A DNA stretch of 64,000 bases from NCBI RefSeq assembly GCF_020873895.1, contig NZ_JAHWGT010000003.1, positions 1-64,000 on the forward strand. Reading direction: 5' to 3'. This document shows positions 47,510-56,948 of this stretch, piece after piece. Below the pieces are notes generated by a model. It was not told the DNA's origin and made no database searches. It saw nothing but the letters and a program-made list of their open reading frames with translations. Within the stretch, counting starts at the first letter, position 1. Each line of letters starts with the position of its first letter. The stretch comes from Streptomyces sp. DH12. GTDB taxonomy: Bacteria > Actinomycetota > Actinomycetes > Streptomycetales > Streptomycetaceae. The position numbers were made by a program, and so were the translations under genes.

Positions 47510-48189
47510 GCCCCACCGCCGACTCCCGCACCGACCACCCGACCCCCGACCAGGACCGGACCGAGGGCCGGGGCCAGGGCGGGGCCGACGACCAGGACCG
47601 GGCCCGGCACCGGACCGGCTCCCGGTCGGCCCGGCCCGCCGCTGGGGCCGCCGGCCCCCCGGGCGAGACCCACCGCGAGACGGTCCGCCGCCGCTGGTTC
47701 ACCGCCCTCGTCATCGTCCTGCTGATCGGCGTTCCCGCCGGCTACCTCGCGATCTCCGCCGAGCAGAGCCGCTCCAGCGGCCGCGACAAGGAGGCCGAGT
47801 CCTCCGTCAGCGGCCTCCAGGACAGCTGGCCGTCGAAGATGAAGCGCCGCGTCTTCGAGGTGCCGATCCCCGCGCGGTCCCGGGACGTCGCCTACTTCGA
47901 GACGAGCAACTGGAAGACGAGCCGGCTCTACGTCCGCTTCACCACCACCGGCGCGGGCCTCGACGCCTTCCTCGACGACGTCGGCACCAGCCGCTCCCGG
48001 CTGGCGCCCGGCGCCGTCACGGTCAACGCCCGCGACGCCGCGACCGTCGACTGGACCTTCCCCGCCCACCGCGACTGGTCCGGCACCACCCACCGGCAGG
48101 ACCGCCCCCGGCCCACCCGTGACATCACCGTCGACCTGACCGACCCGGCCGCCCCCCGCGTGTACGTCGTCTCCACCGCCACGCCGTGA
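47506..48189 (+). CDS. single-pass membrane protein of unknown function
   Basis: A 227-residue protein. It has a 60-residue hydrophilic Asp/Gly/Arg-rich cytoplasmic tail, one helix (WFTALVIVLLIGVPAGYLAI) and an extracytoplasmic domain with VPIPARSRDVAYFETSNWKT, SRLYVRFTTTGAGLDAFLDD and TVDWTFPAHRDWSGTT. The ATG overlaps the kinase stop, so it belongs to the importer operon. No family was recognised. Confidence 0.75.
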   Translation: MSPTADSRTDHPTPDQDRTEGRGQGGADDQDRARHRTGSRSARPAAGAAGPPGETHRETVRRRWFTALVIVLLIGVPAGYLAISAEQSRSSGRDKEAESSVSGLQDSWPSKMKRRVFEVPIPARSRDVAYFETSNWKTSRLYVRFTTTGAGLDAFLDDVGTSRSRLAPGAVTVNARDAATVDWTFPAHRDWSGTTHRQDRPRPTRDITVDLTDPAAPRVYVVSTATP

Positions 48190-48609
48190 CGCGACGCCGC
48201 CCTGCGGTGAAGGGGCGTCAGCACACCCTGCCCCGGGGCCCCCGCCCGGCCGACTGAGCCGCGCCGCCACGGATCGGCCGCGCTGCTACGCGGGCCGCGC
48301 AGGCCCCGCCGGATCCCCGCGCCCCGCCCCCGCCGGGCGCCGGCGGGCCGCACCGCCGGAGGGGGGCGCGGGTGGCGCGAACACCGGCGTGGGCGTGCCG
48401 GCAACGCGCCGCTGCGCCACCACACCACCGATACGCCCGGGGAAAGCGCTTGTCGGCGCCGTGGGGAGAGGTCACGCTCATTGCGCACCGCGTGGACCGG
48501 GCAGGGCCACCGCGGACGCCGGCGAGCCGTGGGAGCGGCAGCGGCTCACGCGCGAGGTCTGGTCCCGGACGGGCTCGCCCCCCGGGGCGATCGTTCCGGA
48601 GGGGCGCGA
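48190..48609. other. 420-bp spacer
   Basis: No convincing gene. A weak 6-bp stem (GACGCC/GGCGTC) follows the operon. The region ends in GGAGGGG, the ribosome site of the next gene. The Arg/Pro-rich frames here look like GC artefacts. Confidence 0.5.
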
Positions 48610-50103
48610 ATGGCTTGGCTCGCGTGCGGATACTTCCTTTCCTACATCCCCTACGTCCTCCTTCTGAAGGCACTGACCAGCGGCATCCCCCCGTTCGCCG
48701 GCGCTCCGGTCGACGGGCCGGTGCTGCTGCCGGCGGCGGCTCTCGGGCAGCTCGCGGTCATGCCCGTCCTCCTGCTGGCCACCGGGTGGTGGCGCCACGC
48801 GCGTCGACCCGCGGACCCGGACGCCGCCCGCACCGCGCCACCCCTGGCACAGGTGGTGTGGGCGGGCTTCTTCACCTCCCTCGTCATCGGCACCACCGCG
48901 CTCAACTTCACCTTCACCCACGTGTCCGTGCTGTTCGTCCTGCTGCTCATGCGCGGCGGCGTCCTGATCACCTCGCCGCTCGTAGACAAGGCCCGTGCCC
49001 GGCACGTGCCGCGCTCGGCGTGGACGGCGCTGGCGCTGAGCCTGGTGGCGGTCCTGGTGGCGGTCGGCGGCGTACGCGACTTCGACCTCCCCGCCGCGGC
49101 GGCCGTCAGCGTGTGCGTCTACCTCGCCGGGTACGCGGGCCGGTTCGAGATCATGAGCCGCGTGGCGAAGTCCGGGGTGGCCGCGACCGACCGCCGGTAC
49201 TTCGTCCTGGAACACGCGACCGCCCCCCTGTTCCTGGTCGCCCTGCTGGCCGCCGGGGCCCTGGCCGGCCAGCCGGGGCTGCGCGCCGGCTTCACCACCT
49301 TCCTCACCACGCCCACGGCCTGGACGGCGGCCGGCGTCGGGGTCGCCTACGAGGTCCTGTTCGTCTTCGGCACCCTCATCTACCTCGACCGCCGCGCCTT
49401 CTCCTGGTGCGTCCCGGTGAACCGCTGCGCCAGCCTCCTGTCGGGCCTGGTCGCCGCCTACACGCTGCACCACCTGGCCGGGCTGCCGGCCCCGACCGAC
49501 GCCGAACTGCTGGCGCTGGTCCTCGTCGTCGCGGCGATCGCGGCCCTGAGCCATCCGGCGCTGGCGGCCCGGCGGCGCCGTCCGGCCGGTCCGGCACGGC
49601 TGGTCCTGTTCGTCTGCGGCGGCAACACCTTCCGGTCGCCGCTGGCCGAGCTGATCGCGCGCAGCGAGGTGGCGCGGTACGGCAGGACCGCGCCCGCCGT
49701 GCGGATCACCAGCGCGGGGGGGTCGCAGGTCACGGCGGGGCGGCCGGGGGCGCGCATGTCCCCGCACACCGGCACCGCCCTCGCCGCCCTCGGCATCCGC
49801 CCGGCACCCGGGCCGGGCCACCCCCGCCTCCGCCGCGCCCGCCCGCTGACGCCGCGGCTGTGCCGGAGCAGCACCCTCATCTACTGCATGACCCGCGACC
49901 ACCGGGACGCGCTCCTCGCGCTCGTGCCCGACGTGGAGGGCCGCACCCTGTGCCTCGACCCGGACCGCGACATCCCCGACCCGCACGGCGGGTCGGCCGA
50001 GGCCCACCTCCGCTGCGCCCGGCACATCCAGCGGGCGGTCAGGCAGCGGCTCCACCAGTTCCTGGCGGCCGATCCGCACCCCTCCACCCCCGGCATCGAC
50101 TGA
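48610..50103 (+). CDS. fusion: multi-helix transporter-like domain plus low-molecular-weight phosphatase
   Basis: A 497-residue two-domain protein. Residues 1-320 have about ten membrane helices with a DMT/EamA-like look (FFTSLVIGTTALNFTFTHVS, LLLMRGGVLITSPLVDKA and others). Residues of about 330-497 form a low-molecular-weight tyrosine-phosphatase or arsenate-reductase-type domain: LVLFVCGGNTFRSPLAELIA has the C(X)5R-S loop (Cys336, Arg342, Ser343), and DIPDPHGGSAEAHLRCA holds the general-acid DP. GGAGGGG precedes the ATG by 6 bases. There is no break between domains. LMW phosphatases are normally soluble single domains; the fusion suggests a phosphorylated substrate handled at the membrane. 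The substrate is unknown. Confidence 0.8.
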   Translation: MAWLACGYFLSYIPYVLLLKALTSGIPPFAGAPVDGPVLLPAAALGQLAVMPVLLLATGWWRHARRPADPDAARTAPPLAQVVWAGFFTSLVIGTTALNFTFTHVSVLFVLLLMRGGVLITSPLVDKARARHVPRSAWTALALSLVAVLVAVGGVRDFDLPAAAAVSVCVYLAGYAGRFEIMSRVAKSGVAATDRRYFVLEHATAPLFLVALLAAGALAGQPGLRAGFTTFLTTPTAWTAAGVGVAYEVLFVFGTLIYLDRRAFSWCVPVNRCASLLSGLVAAYTLHHLAGLPAPTDAELLALVLVVAAIAALSHPALAARRRRPAGPARLVLFVCGGNTFRSPLAELIARSEVARYGRTAPAVRITSAGGSQVTAGRPGARMSPHTGTALAALGIRPAPGPGHPRLRRARPLTPRLCRSSTLIYCMTRDHRDALLALVPDVEGRTLCLDPDRDIPDPHGGSAEAHLRCARHIQRAVRQRLHQFLAADPHPSTPGID

Positions 50104-50329
50104 CCGCGGCCGTCCGCGACCCCCGCCCCGCCCCCGCCTGCCCGCCTCGCCCCGCCCGTCCGCCTCCTCCCGCACCGCCCGACGTGTTCCCCGACGCCCC
50201 CTCAGCGCCCCGTTCCGGCGGTGGAGCCGAGCCGGCCGGACCACATCCGCCCGCGCACGGCGCGGCTGCCGCGCGCTGTGGGGGAGGGGCGCCTGCCGGG
50301 GGGACAGCAACCGGTGCGAGGGGACCGTC

Positions 50330-50831
50330 ATGCGCAACAGAGGTACGTGGCCCACCCCGCGTGCCGCGGTAGCGGTAACGGCGGGCCCGGTGCTCGCGTC
50401 CGCCGCGGCCGTCCCGTCGGCGGTCGCCGACGGGACGGCGGCGGTCGCCGACGCCGCCCCGGACACCCGGTCGGACCACTGGCCGCTCGACGCCGGCCCG
50501 CTCGACGTCCACCACTCCCCGGGCGTCGGCCACCACATCATCCAGCTGCTGAGCGAGGGCAGCGGCGCCAAGACCGCCAAGGGCGCGGCGTACGACAGCC
50601 CCGCCCACGACGGCTCCACCCTCACCGGCACACGACGGCTACCCTCACCGGCATCGGCAACGGGAAGGCCGCCGCCATCCGGTACCGGGCCGTGACCACG
50701 TACATGACCTCCACCATCGACTACCGGGCGCCGCGTGCGGCGACGCCGGGCGCGGCGAAGGACCTGTACGGGGACGCGGCACCGAGTACGCGGCCGTGCG
50801 GGCCGCCCGGACCGCCGTCAACGTGCGGTGA
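50330..50831 (+). pseudogene. M4 (thermolysin-type) metallopeptidase remnant
   Basis: A signal peptide (MRNRGTWPTPRAAVAVTAGP) is joined directly to the C-terminal domain of an M4 peptidase: SPGVGHHIIQLLSEGSGAKT, then in another frame TATLTGIGNGKAAAIRYRAV and TTYMTSTIDYRAP, then in the original frame TEYAAVRAARTAVNVR before TGA at 50829. The propeptide and catalytic HExxH domain are missing. The first frameshift coincides with an imperfect 25-bp duplication (CGACGGCTCCACCCTCACCG repeated near 50609-50650); the second is near 50778. Clearly dead, and derived from a secreted protease gene. Confidence 0.85.
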
Positions 50832-51004
50832 CCGCCCGCCGGGGCCGCCCCCTGGGGCGGCCCCGGGCGGGCGGCCGGGCCGTGTCGCGGCGGGCGCGGT
50901 CGGCATGGTTCCGGCCGGCCGGGTGATGATCCCAGGACGGGCGTCCGGCGGTCCGGACGCACAGGACGGCCGAGCGGCCGAGCGACCAGGGAGGCGGAAC
51001 ACGC

Positions 51005-51253
51005 ATGATCGACGAGAACCACGTCCGTGAGCTGCTGGACAAGCCCGACGACGAGGCGGCCCTCGTCCTGGTGGAGGGGCGGGCGCACGTGGTCGGGCCC
51101 ACCGACCTCGCCTCCGCCCCGTATCGCGGGGCAGCCGTGCTGGTCACCCGCGCCGACCTCGTGGAACGGCTCGGCGGCGACGCCCCGTCGCCGGACGAGG
51201 TGCGGACCGTCGCGTCGGCCCTCCGGACGGCGACCCGCGACCTCGGCGCCTGA
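51005..51253 (+). CDS. hypothetical protein, 82 residues
   Basis: A compact acidic protein (MIDENHVRELLDKPDDEAAL, VLVEGRAHVVGPTDLASAPY, RGAAVLVTRADLVERLGG). A beta-hairpin followed by helices is likely, with no membrane segment. The ATG at 51005 has GGGAGG 10 bases upstream. No family was recognised. It precedes the esterase/decarboxylase-like fusion by 190 bp. Confidence 0.65.
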   Translation: MIDENHVRELLDKPDDEAALVLVEGRAHVVGPTDLASAPYRGAAVLVTRADLVERLGGDAPSPDEVRTVASALRTATRDLGA

Positions 51254-51442
51254 CGGGCCCGCCCCCGCCCCCTCCTGTCCCTCCCCGCCCGCCCGTCGGC
51301 CACCGGCGGGGGCGGGGCGGCCCGCGACCGGTACGGGCGCGTCCCCGGCGGCTCCGGATGCGCGGGCGGGTACGAGGCAGCAGGATCGGCCCGGAGGGGC
51401 CGAACCGGTCGGCCCGGCGTTCACGTCCCTAGCGAGGCCGCC

Positions 51443-53695
51443 ATGGCGTCCCAACACCACACCGGTGCGGAGCACCCCGGCGAGCCCGGCCCGGCCGACA
51501 CCGCGCTCCTGCTGCGCCAGGCGGCCCTGGAGGTGTCGCGCAGCGCCCGGGAGGTGCGGAGCGTCGCCGCCCGGACCGGCGCGGTGCTCGGTTCGTCCCG
51601 GTTCGCCCGGTCGACCCTGCGCCACCCCCGCACAGGCGTGCCCGCGCAGTGGGCGCTCGTACGGGCGTTGACGAACGGCGCGGGCCTCGGCTTCGCCCTG
51701 GGCGCCGGTGACGGGGCGCTGCGGCGGATGGGACAGGCCGGCGAGGTCTGCGGCCGGGAGAGCCTGGCCAACCGGGTCGCCGTGACGTCGCTGCGGCTGC
51801 GCGCCGCCGCCGTCCTGGCGCACCACCCGGAACTGGCGCGGGACCCGGGGATGCGGCGGCTGATGGACGCGGTCACCGGCGACCAGGACGTGGAGGCGCT
51901 GCGCGCCCTGCGGGCCCTGCTGAGGGACAGGGGCGCCGAGCGGGCCATGTCCACGATCGCCCCCCTCTTCGCCGAGCTCTCCGCCATTCGCGCGCTGCTC
52001 GACGAGAACCCGCTCAACGACGAGGTGGGGTGGCAGATCGCGACCGGCGAGGCGCTGCACGCCGACCCGTGGTTCGGGATCTCGGCCCGCCACCTGGCGG
52101 CGTTCGACGCGGGGGAGGGGGCCGCCGTACCGGTGGAGCCCGCGGGCGGCGAGCCGTGGCCGCTCGCCGCCGAGGGTTCGCTCATGGGCTTCCTGCGCAA
52201 CATCGACGCCCTCGGCACGGAAGGCCGCATCCTGCTCCAGGACGTCCGCGGGCCCGACGGCGTCGTACGGCACGTGCTCCAGGCGCCCGGCATGGCCCCG
52301 GGCAAGCCCCGCAACGACTCGCCGCAGGACTTCGTCGGCGCGTGGAGCAACCTGTTCGATCCCGAGTCCCCCTACACGCGCGGCATCCTGCTGGCCATCG
52401 ACGAGTACGGGCTGCCGGCCGGCGCCGACCTCGCGCTCGTCGGCCACAGCGAGGGCGGCATCGCCCTGATGAACCTGGCGCAGAACGACGGCTTCTGCCG
52501 GCGCTTCCGCGTGACGCACGTGGTGGCCGTCGGCTCCCCCATCGACAACAAGCGGCCCGCCGACCCCCGCACATGGGTGGCGAGCGTCACCAACCAGCAC
52601 GACCTCGTCCCCACCCTGGACGGCCGCGGCGCCGGCTCCGGCGCGGTGTTCACCCCGCACCCCGACTGGTACGAGGTGGACTACGCCGACTCCAGCCACG
52701 ACTTCCCGCTCTGCCACTCCCTCGGCACGTACCTGGAGAACCTCCGGGACGACCTGCCCGACGCCCGGCGCGACATCGACGAGGCCCTGACCCCCTACCG
52801 CGGACCCGTGCTGCGCTCGCGGGTGTACCAGCTGAAGGACCGGGCGAACCCGCCGCAGGGCTACCCGCTGCTGACCGTGCCCGTCACCCCGGTGGCCACC
52901 TCGGCGGGCCCGGCGGAGCTACCCGTGCGGTACTACGACTCGACGGCCGTCGTCGCGCTCTTCGCGGTGGCGCCGGAGCGGGCGGCCGCCCTGCTGTCCG
53001 ACGCGTCCTGGATGAGCCCCAGCCGGATCGGCCGGCGTGTACTGGTGGCGCTCTCCGCGTACGAGCACCGCTGCACGAGCCTCGGCCCCTACAGCGAACT
53101 CAGCCTCGCCGTCCTCGTCAACGACCTGTGGCGGCCCCGCGCCCACGACGTGCTGCGCGAGCTGCTGCGCCGCGCCGACACCCGCCGCACCGGGCGCCAG
53201 GTGACGGCCCTGGCCGTCACCACGCCCGAGGCCGAGGCGGTCAGCCGGGAGGTGTGGGGGCAGCCCGCCACCCGAGCCTCGCTCGACGTGCGGCTGACGG
53301 CCAACCGCCTGCACGCCGTGCTCGCCGCGCCCGCCTCGGGAGGAGCGGGGGAGGCGGCGGAGGCGGGACGACCGCTCGTCGCCCTGACCGGCGACCTCGG
53401 CCCGTACGTCCCCGCCCCGCACCTGGACTCCGTCCTGTACGGGCGCACGGCCGACGCGACGCTGCGGTCGATGGTGCACTGCGCGGGCCGCCAGCGGTTC
53501 CACGCCGCGCCCCGGGTACGCCTGCGCTGCGCGCCGGGGGACGCGGCGGAACCCGGGACGGGGGACGCGGCGGGAGGCGCGTCGCTGGCGCGGCAGGTCC
53601 GGGAGCTCGGGCTGGACGGCGCACGGCCGCTGTGCGTGCTGAGCGCGCCGGAGTACCAGGCCCGGCGCGGCGCGGGAGCGCCGCTGCCCCGCTGA
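51443..53695 (+). CDS. fusion: alpha/beta-hydrolase (lipase-like) plus acetoacetate-decarboxylase-like domain
   Basis: A 750-residue protein. Residues of about 20-200 are helical. Residues of about 240-460 form an alpha/beta-hydrolase with the nucleophile Ser336 in ALVGHSEGGIALMNLAQNDG; Asp in TNQHDLVPTLDG and His in ADSSHDFPLCHS are candidate triad members. Residues of about 490-750 match the acetoacetate-decarboxylase fold: TSLGPYSELSLAVLV and SREVWGQPATRAS correspond to the family's LGxYxE and GREIWGFPKK. The Lys that forms the Schiff base is replaced by Ala/Thr near residue 609, so decarboxylation is unlikely; the domain may bind a beta-keto or oxidised acyl ligand. ATG at 51443. Probable lipid esterase serving the adjoining fatty-acid oxidation genes. 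Confidence 0.7.
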   Translation: MASQHHTGAEHPGEPGPADTALLLRQAALEVSRSAREVRSVAARTGAVLGSSRFARSTLRHPRTGVPAQWALVRALTNGAGLGFALGAGDGALRRMGQAGEVCGRESLANRVAVTSLRLRAAAVLAHHPELARDPGMRRLMDAVTGDQDVEALRALRALLRDRGAERAMSTIAPLFAELSAIRALLDENPLNDEVGWQIATGEALHADPWFGISARHLAAFDAGEGAAVPVEPAGGEPWPLAAEGSLMGFLRNIDALGTEGRILLQDVRGPDGVVRHVLQAPGMAPGKPRNDSPQDFVGAWSNLFDPESPYTRGILLAIDEYGLPAGADLALVGHSEGGIALMNLAQNDGFCRRFRVTHVVAVGSPIDNKRPADPRTWVASVTNQHDLVPTLDGRGAGSGAVFTPHPDWYEVDYADSSHDFPLCHSLGTYLENLRDDLPDARRDIDEALTPYRGPVLRSRVYQLKDRANPPQGYPLLTVPVTPVATSAGPAELPVRYYDSTAVVALFAVAPERAAALLSDASWMSPSRIGRRVLVALSAYEHRCTSLGPYSELSLAVLVNDLWRPRAHDVLRELLRRADTRRTGRQVTALAVTTPEAEAVSREVWGQPATRASLDVRLTANRLHAVLAAPASGGAGEAAEAGRPLVALTGDLGPYVPAPHLDSVLYGRTADATLRSMVHCAGRQRFHAAPRVRLRCAPGDAAEPGTGDAAGGASLARQVRELGLDGARPLCVLSAPEYQARRGAGAPLPR

Positions 53696-53775
53696 GCGAC
53701 GCGGCGGCCGGGGACCGGGGGCCGGGGGCCGCGGGCCGGGTTCGGGGGACGACGCCAGGAGAGCGAGGGAGCAGC

Positions 53776-54078
53776 ATGAGCGTGGACGCCGTACGGCACG
53801 ACCGGCACGACGACGGACCGCCCGCCCACGAGGAGCGTCTGCGCGCCGACGCGGAGGTGCTCGCCGGCGCCGCGCGGCGCCTGCTGGCGCAGGCCGCCGC
53901 GCTGGAGGGACGGGCGGGGGTGCCCGACTGGTGCGTGCCCACGCTCCGCCGGCAGGCCGAGTGCTGCCGGGTGGCCGCGCGGGACGTCCGCGACGCGGCG
54001 GACCTCCTCGGCCGGCATGCCGCCCGCGCCGGGGACGGGCGCGTCACCACCCCGCCGGCGCGCCCGTCGGCGACCTGA
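53776..54078 (+). CDS. hypothetical helical protein, 100 residues
   Basis: Two long helices ([20 protein letters not shown] and VPTLRRQAECCRVAARDVRD) are joined by GRAGVPDWC. It contains three Cys and His-rich ends and has no signal. GGGAGC precedes the ATG by 4 bases. It follows the lipase-like fusion by 80 bp and probably shares its transcript. No family was recognised. Confidence 0.6.
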   Translation: MSVDAVRHDRHDDGPPAHEERLRADAEVLAGAARRLLAQAAALEGRAGVPDWCVPTLRRQAECCRVAARDVRDAADLLGRHAARAGDGRVTTPPARPSAT

Positions 54079-54258
54079 CGACGGCACGGCCCCGGCCCCC
54101 CGCGACCTGTCGGCGGCACGGTGGCGCGCCCACCACCGGCCCGACCGCCGTACGACAGCGGCCTGACGCACCGTCGGCCGAGCCGTGGGCTTCCCACCGG
54201 CCGACGCACCGGCCGACGCACCGGCCGAGCCGTCGGCCGAGCCGCCGGTCGGGGCGTC

Positions 54259-55491
54259 TCAGGGTGCGCGCAGTACCAGTGCCGTGTTCTGGCCGCCGAA
54301 GCCGAACGAGGTGCTGACCGCCGTCCGCATCCGCGGGACCCGGCGGGGTGCTCCGGTGACGACGTCCAGCTCCGCCCCCGGCTCCTGGCGGGTCAGGTTG
54401 GCCGTCGGCGGGACCGTGCCGTGCTGGAGGGTCAGCACCGTCAGCACCGCCTCGATGGCGCCGGCCGCGCCCAGCGCGTGGCCGATGACGCTCTTGTTCG
54501 CCGTCACCGGCGGGTCGTGCCGGAAGAGGCGGCGCAGCATGCGTGCCTCGGTGACGTCGTTGAGCGGGGTGGAGGTGGCGTGCGCGTTGACGTGGTCGAC
54601 GTCGTCCGCGGAGCAGCCGGCGTCCTGGAGCGCCGCGACGACCGCGGCCTCGGCGCCGCGGGCCTCCGGGTGCGGGGCGGCCGGGTGGTGGGCGTCCGCG
54701 CTGGCCCCGTACCCGGCGAGGTACCCGCGGACCGCGGCGCCGCGCCGGTGGGCGTCCTCGGCGCGCTCCAGCACCATCACGGCGGCCCCCTCGCCCGGGA
54801 CGAACCCGTCGCGCTCCACGTCGAAGGGGCGGGACGCCGTGGCCGGGTCGGAGCGGCGCGAGGACATGGCCCGCATCTGGCCGAAGCAGGTGGTCGTCAT
54901 CCTGCTGCGCGCCGACTCGCTCCCGCCGGCCAGCACGATGTCGCAGCGTCCCGCGCGCAGCAGGTCCAGCGCCGTGCCGAGCGCGGTGGCCCCGGAGGCG
55001 CAGGCGCTGCTGGTGGTGAAGTTGACGCCGTGCGCCCCGAGGTCGAGGGCCACCTCCGCCGCGGCCATGTTCGGCACGCTGCGGGTGACCTGGTAGGGCG
55101 AGACGCGGTGGCCGCGGTCCTCCCGGAGCAGCCGGAACGCCTCCTCGTAGGAGTGCAGGCTGTTGCTGCCCACGCCGAGCACGACGGCGACGCGGTCGCC
55201 CCGCCACTCCCCGGGGTCGAGACCGGCGTCGCCGACGGCCTGCCGGGCGGCGACCACGGCCATCTGGGCGTACGGGTCGAGGCGCCGCGCCGTGGCGTGG
55301 CCGAGCGCCGTGCGGACCACGAAGTCCGGCACCGCGCACGAGAAGTCGGTCCGCAGCCCGGCCAGCACAGGGTCGGGGCGCGCCACCGACACGCCGCGCA
55401 GCAGGGTGGCCCAGGTCGTGTCGGGGCAGGTCCCCGCCGGGGTCAGGAGCCCGACGCCGGTGACGGCGACGTCGCGCGTACGAGGGTCCAA
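54259..55491 (-). CDS. beta-ketoacyl synthase (FabF-type)
   Basis: A 410-residue condensing enzyme. Active-site Cys in TSSACASGATALG, His in VNAHATSTPLND and His in KSVIGHALGAAGAIE, and SFGFGGQNTALVL at the end: all catalytic residues are present. The TTG at 55491 was chosen because GGAGG lies 9 bases upstream and the FabF start (RDVAVTGVGLLTPAG) follows; the open frame runs further upstream through Pro-rich sequence. There is no ACP, acyltransferase or chain-length-factor gene nearby, so it is a stand-alone synthase, probably acting on fatty acyl-ACP. It is transcribed in the same direction as the desaturase upstream. Confidence 0.93.
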   Translation of the reverse strand: MDPRTRDVAVTGVGLLTPAGTCPDTTWATLLRGVSVARPDPVLAGLRTDFSCAVPDFVVRTALGHATARRLDPYAQMAVVAARQAVGDAGLDPGEWRGDRVAVVLGVGSNSLHSYEEAFRLLREDRGHRVSPYQVTRSVPNMAAAEVALDLGAHGVNFTTSSACASGATALGTALDLLRAGRCDIVLAGGSESARSRMTTTCFGQMRAMSSRRSDPATASRPFDVERDGFVPGEGAAVMVLERAEDAHRRGAAVRGYLAGYGASADAHHPAAPHPEARGAEAAVVAALQDAGCSADDVDHVNAHATSTPLNDVTEARMLRRLFRHDPPVTANKSVIGHALGAAGAIEAVLTVLTLQHGTVPPTANLTRQEPGAELDVVTGAPRRVPRMRTAVSTSFGFGGQNTALVLRAP

Positions 55492-55702
55492 CGGGGAACC
55501 TCCGGTGTCGGGCGGGCACGGCCCGCCTCCCCGTCCGCCGGCCGGCACCTGCCCGGCGGGGGCACGGGCGGGCGGGGGCCGTTCGGGCAGGACGGTGCGC
55601 GGTGCGGTGCGGGGGTGGTGTACGGACGGGTCCCTGCCTACCACCACCCGGGCCCGCCGCGGGGACTGCCGCCGACCGCGACACGCACGGCGAGCTCACC
55701 GT

Positions 55703-56734
55703 TCACTCCATCGTGGGGCGGACCCGGGGGGCGGTGCCGGGCAGCGCGCGGCCGGCGAGCCGGTCCGGGTCCGGCCAGCGGACGTCGTGGGCCCACCCCC
55801 GGCGTTCGAAGAACCGGATGAGGGCGGCGGTCGGGTCGGGCTGTCCGCGCAGCGCGCCGTGCCGGGCGCTCGTCGGGTCGGCGTGGTGCAGGTTGTGCCA
55901 GCCCTCGCCGAAGGTGAGGAGGGCGACCCACCGCACGTCGCGGGACTGGTCCCGGCTCCGGTAGTGCTGCGGGCCGAAGGCGTGGGCGACGGAGTTCACC
56001 GACCAGGTGACGTGGTGGACGACGGCGTAGCGCACCAGGCTCCCCCAGAAGAACGCCGTCGCGGCGCCGGCCCAGGACTGGGTCCACACGCCCCCGACCA
56101 GCGGCGGCAGCGCGAACGACACGGACACCGTGAGCCAGTACCAGCGGTCCAGCCGCCCGATGTCGGGGTCGGCCAGCACGTCCGGCGCGTAGTGCGCGAG
56201 GTCCGCGCGTCGCCGCCGCGCGAACCAGCCGATCTGCGCGTGCCACAGCCCGCGCAGCAGGGCGCGGCGCCCGGTGCCGAACGCCCAGGGGGAGTGCGGG
56301 TCGCCGGGGCGGTCGGAGTACTGGTGGTGGCGGCGGTGCTCGGCGACCCAGAGGGCGACCGGCCCCTGCACCGCCATGCCGCCGGCCAGCGCGAGAGCGA
56401 TGCGCAGGGGCCGCTTCGCCTTGAACGACTGGTGGGTGAAGAGCCGGTGGTAGCCGGTGGAGATGCCGGCGATCGAGACCGCGTACATGACCACGGCCAG
56501 CGCCACGTCGAGGCCGCTCGCGCCCCACCCCCAGGCGAAGGGCAGGGCGGCGGCGAGCACGACGAACGGCAGCACGATGATCCCGACCAGATAGCCCGTG
56601 TACTCGGCGCCCGACACGGGCACCGTGCCGGCCCACGTCCCCGCGGGCGGTCCGCCCGGCCCGGCGGGGGCGCCGGCGGGGGTGCCGGCCGGGTCGCCGG
56701 TGGCCGAGGCCGGGGGTTCGCCTCGTCGAAGCAT
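55703..56734 (-). CDS. acyl-CoA (delta-9 type) fatty acid desaturase
   Basis: A 343-residue membrane di-iron desaturase. The three His boxes are complete: HRLFTH, EHRRHH and HNLHH (in GEGWHNLHHADPTSARHG), with four membrane helices (YLVGIIVLPFVVLAAALPFA, VALAVVMYAVSIAGISTG and two more after the second box). The ATG at 56734 follows GGAGG by 9 bases. It would introduce a double bond into a saturated acyl chain, supplying an unsaturated substrate for the adjacent cyclooxygenase-like enzyme. It is divergent from the P450/peroxidase pair. The His-box spacing matches SCD/Ole1-type desaturases. Confidence 0.93.
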   Translation of the reverse strand: MLRRGEPPASATGDPAGTPAGAPAGPGGPPAGTWAGTVPVSGAEYTGYLVGIIVLPFVVLAAALPFAWGWGASGLDVALAVVMYAVSIAGISTGYHRLFTHQSFKAKRPLRIALALAGGMAVQGPVALWVAEHRRHHQYSDRPGDPHSPWAFGTGRRALLRGLWHAQIGWFARRRRADLAHYAPDVLADPDIGRLDRWYWLTVSVSFALPPLVGGVWTQSWAGAATAFFWGSLVRYAVVHHVTWSVNSVAHAFGPQHYRSRDQSRDVRWVALLTFGEGWHNLHHADPTSARHGALRGQPDPTAALIRFFERRGWAHDVRWPDPDRLAGRALPGTAPRVRPTME

Positions 56735-56948
56735 GCTGTGCGGCCTCCTGTCTGCGCCGGGTGGGGTCCCGGCCCATGCTGGGCCGTCACCGGTCCGGCG
56801 GGGGCGGCGGCGCGCGGTCGCGCCCATGTGCCGCGGTCAGGTTCACACCGACAGCGCGGCCCGGGTGCGGGTGGACGGCCCCCGTGCCGTAATGGGGAGG
56901 AATCCACCGGCGGCCCGTCGTGTCGCCCCGCCACGTCTGGGTGATCCC

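Noticed and set aside
54259-55491. The ketosynthase as part of a type II polyketide cluster
   Set aside because: No chain-length factor, ACP, ketoreductase or cyclase gene is near; sequence motifs are those of a single FabF-type enzyme.
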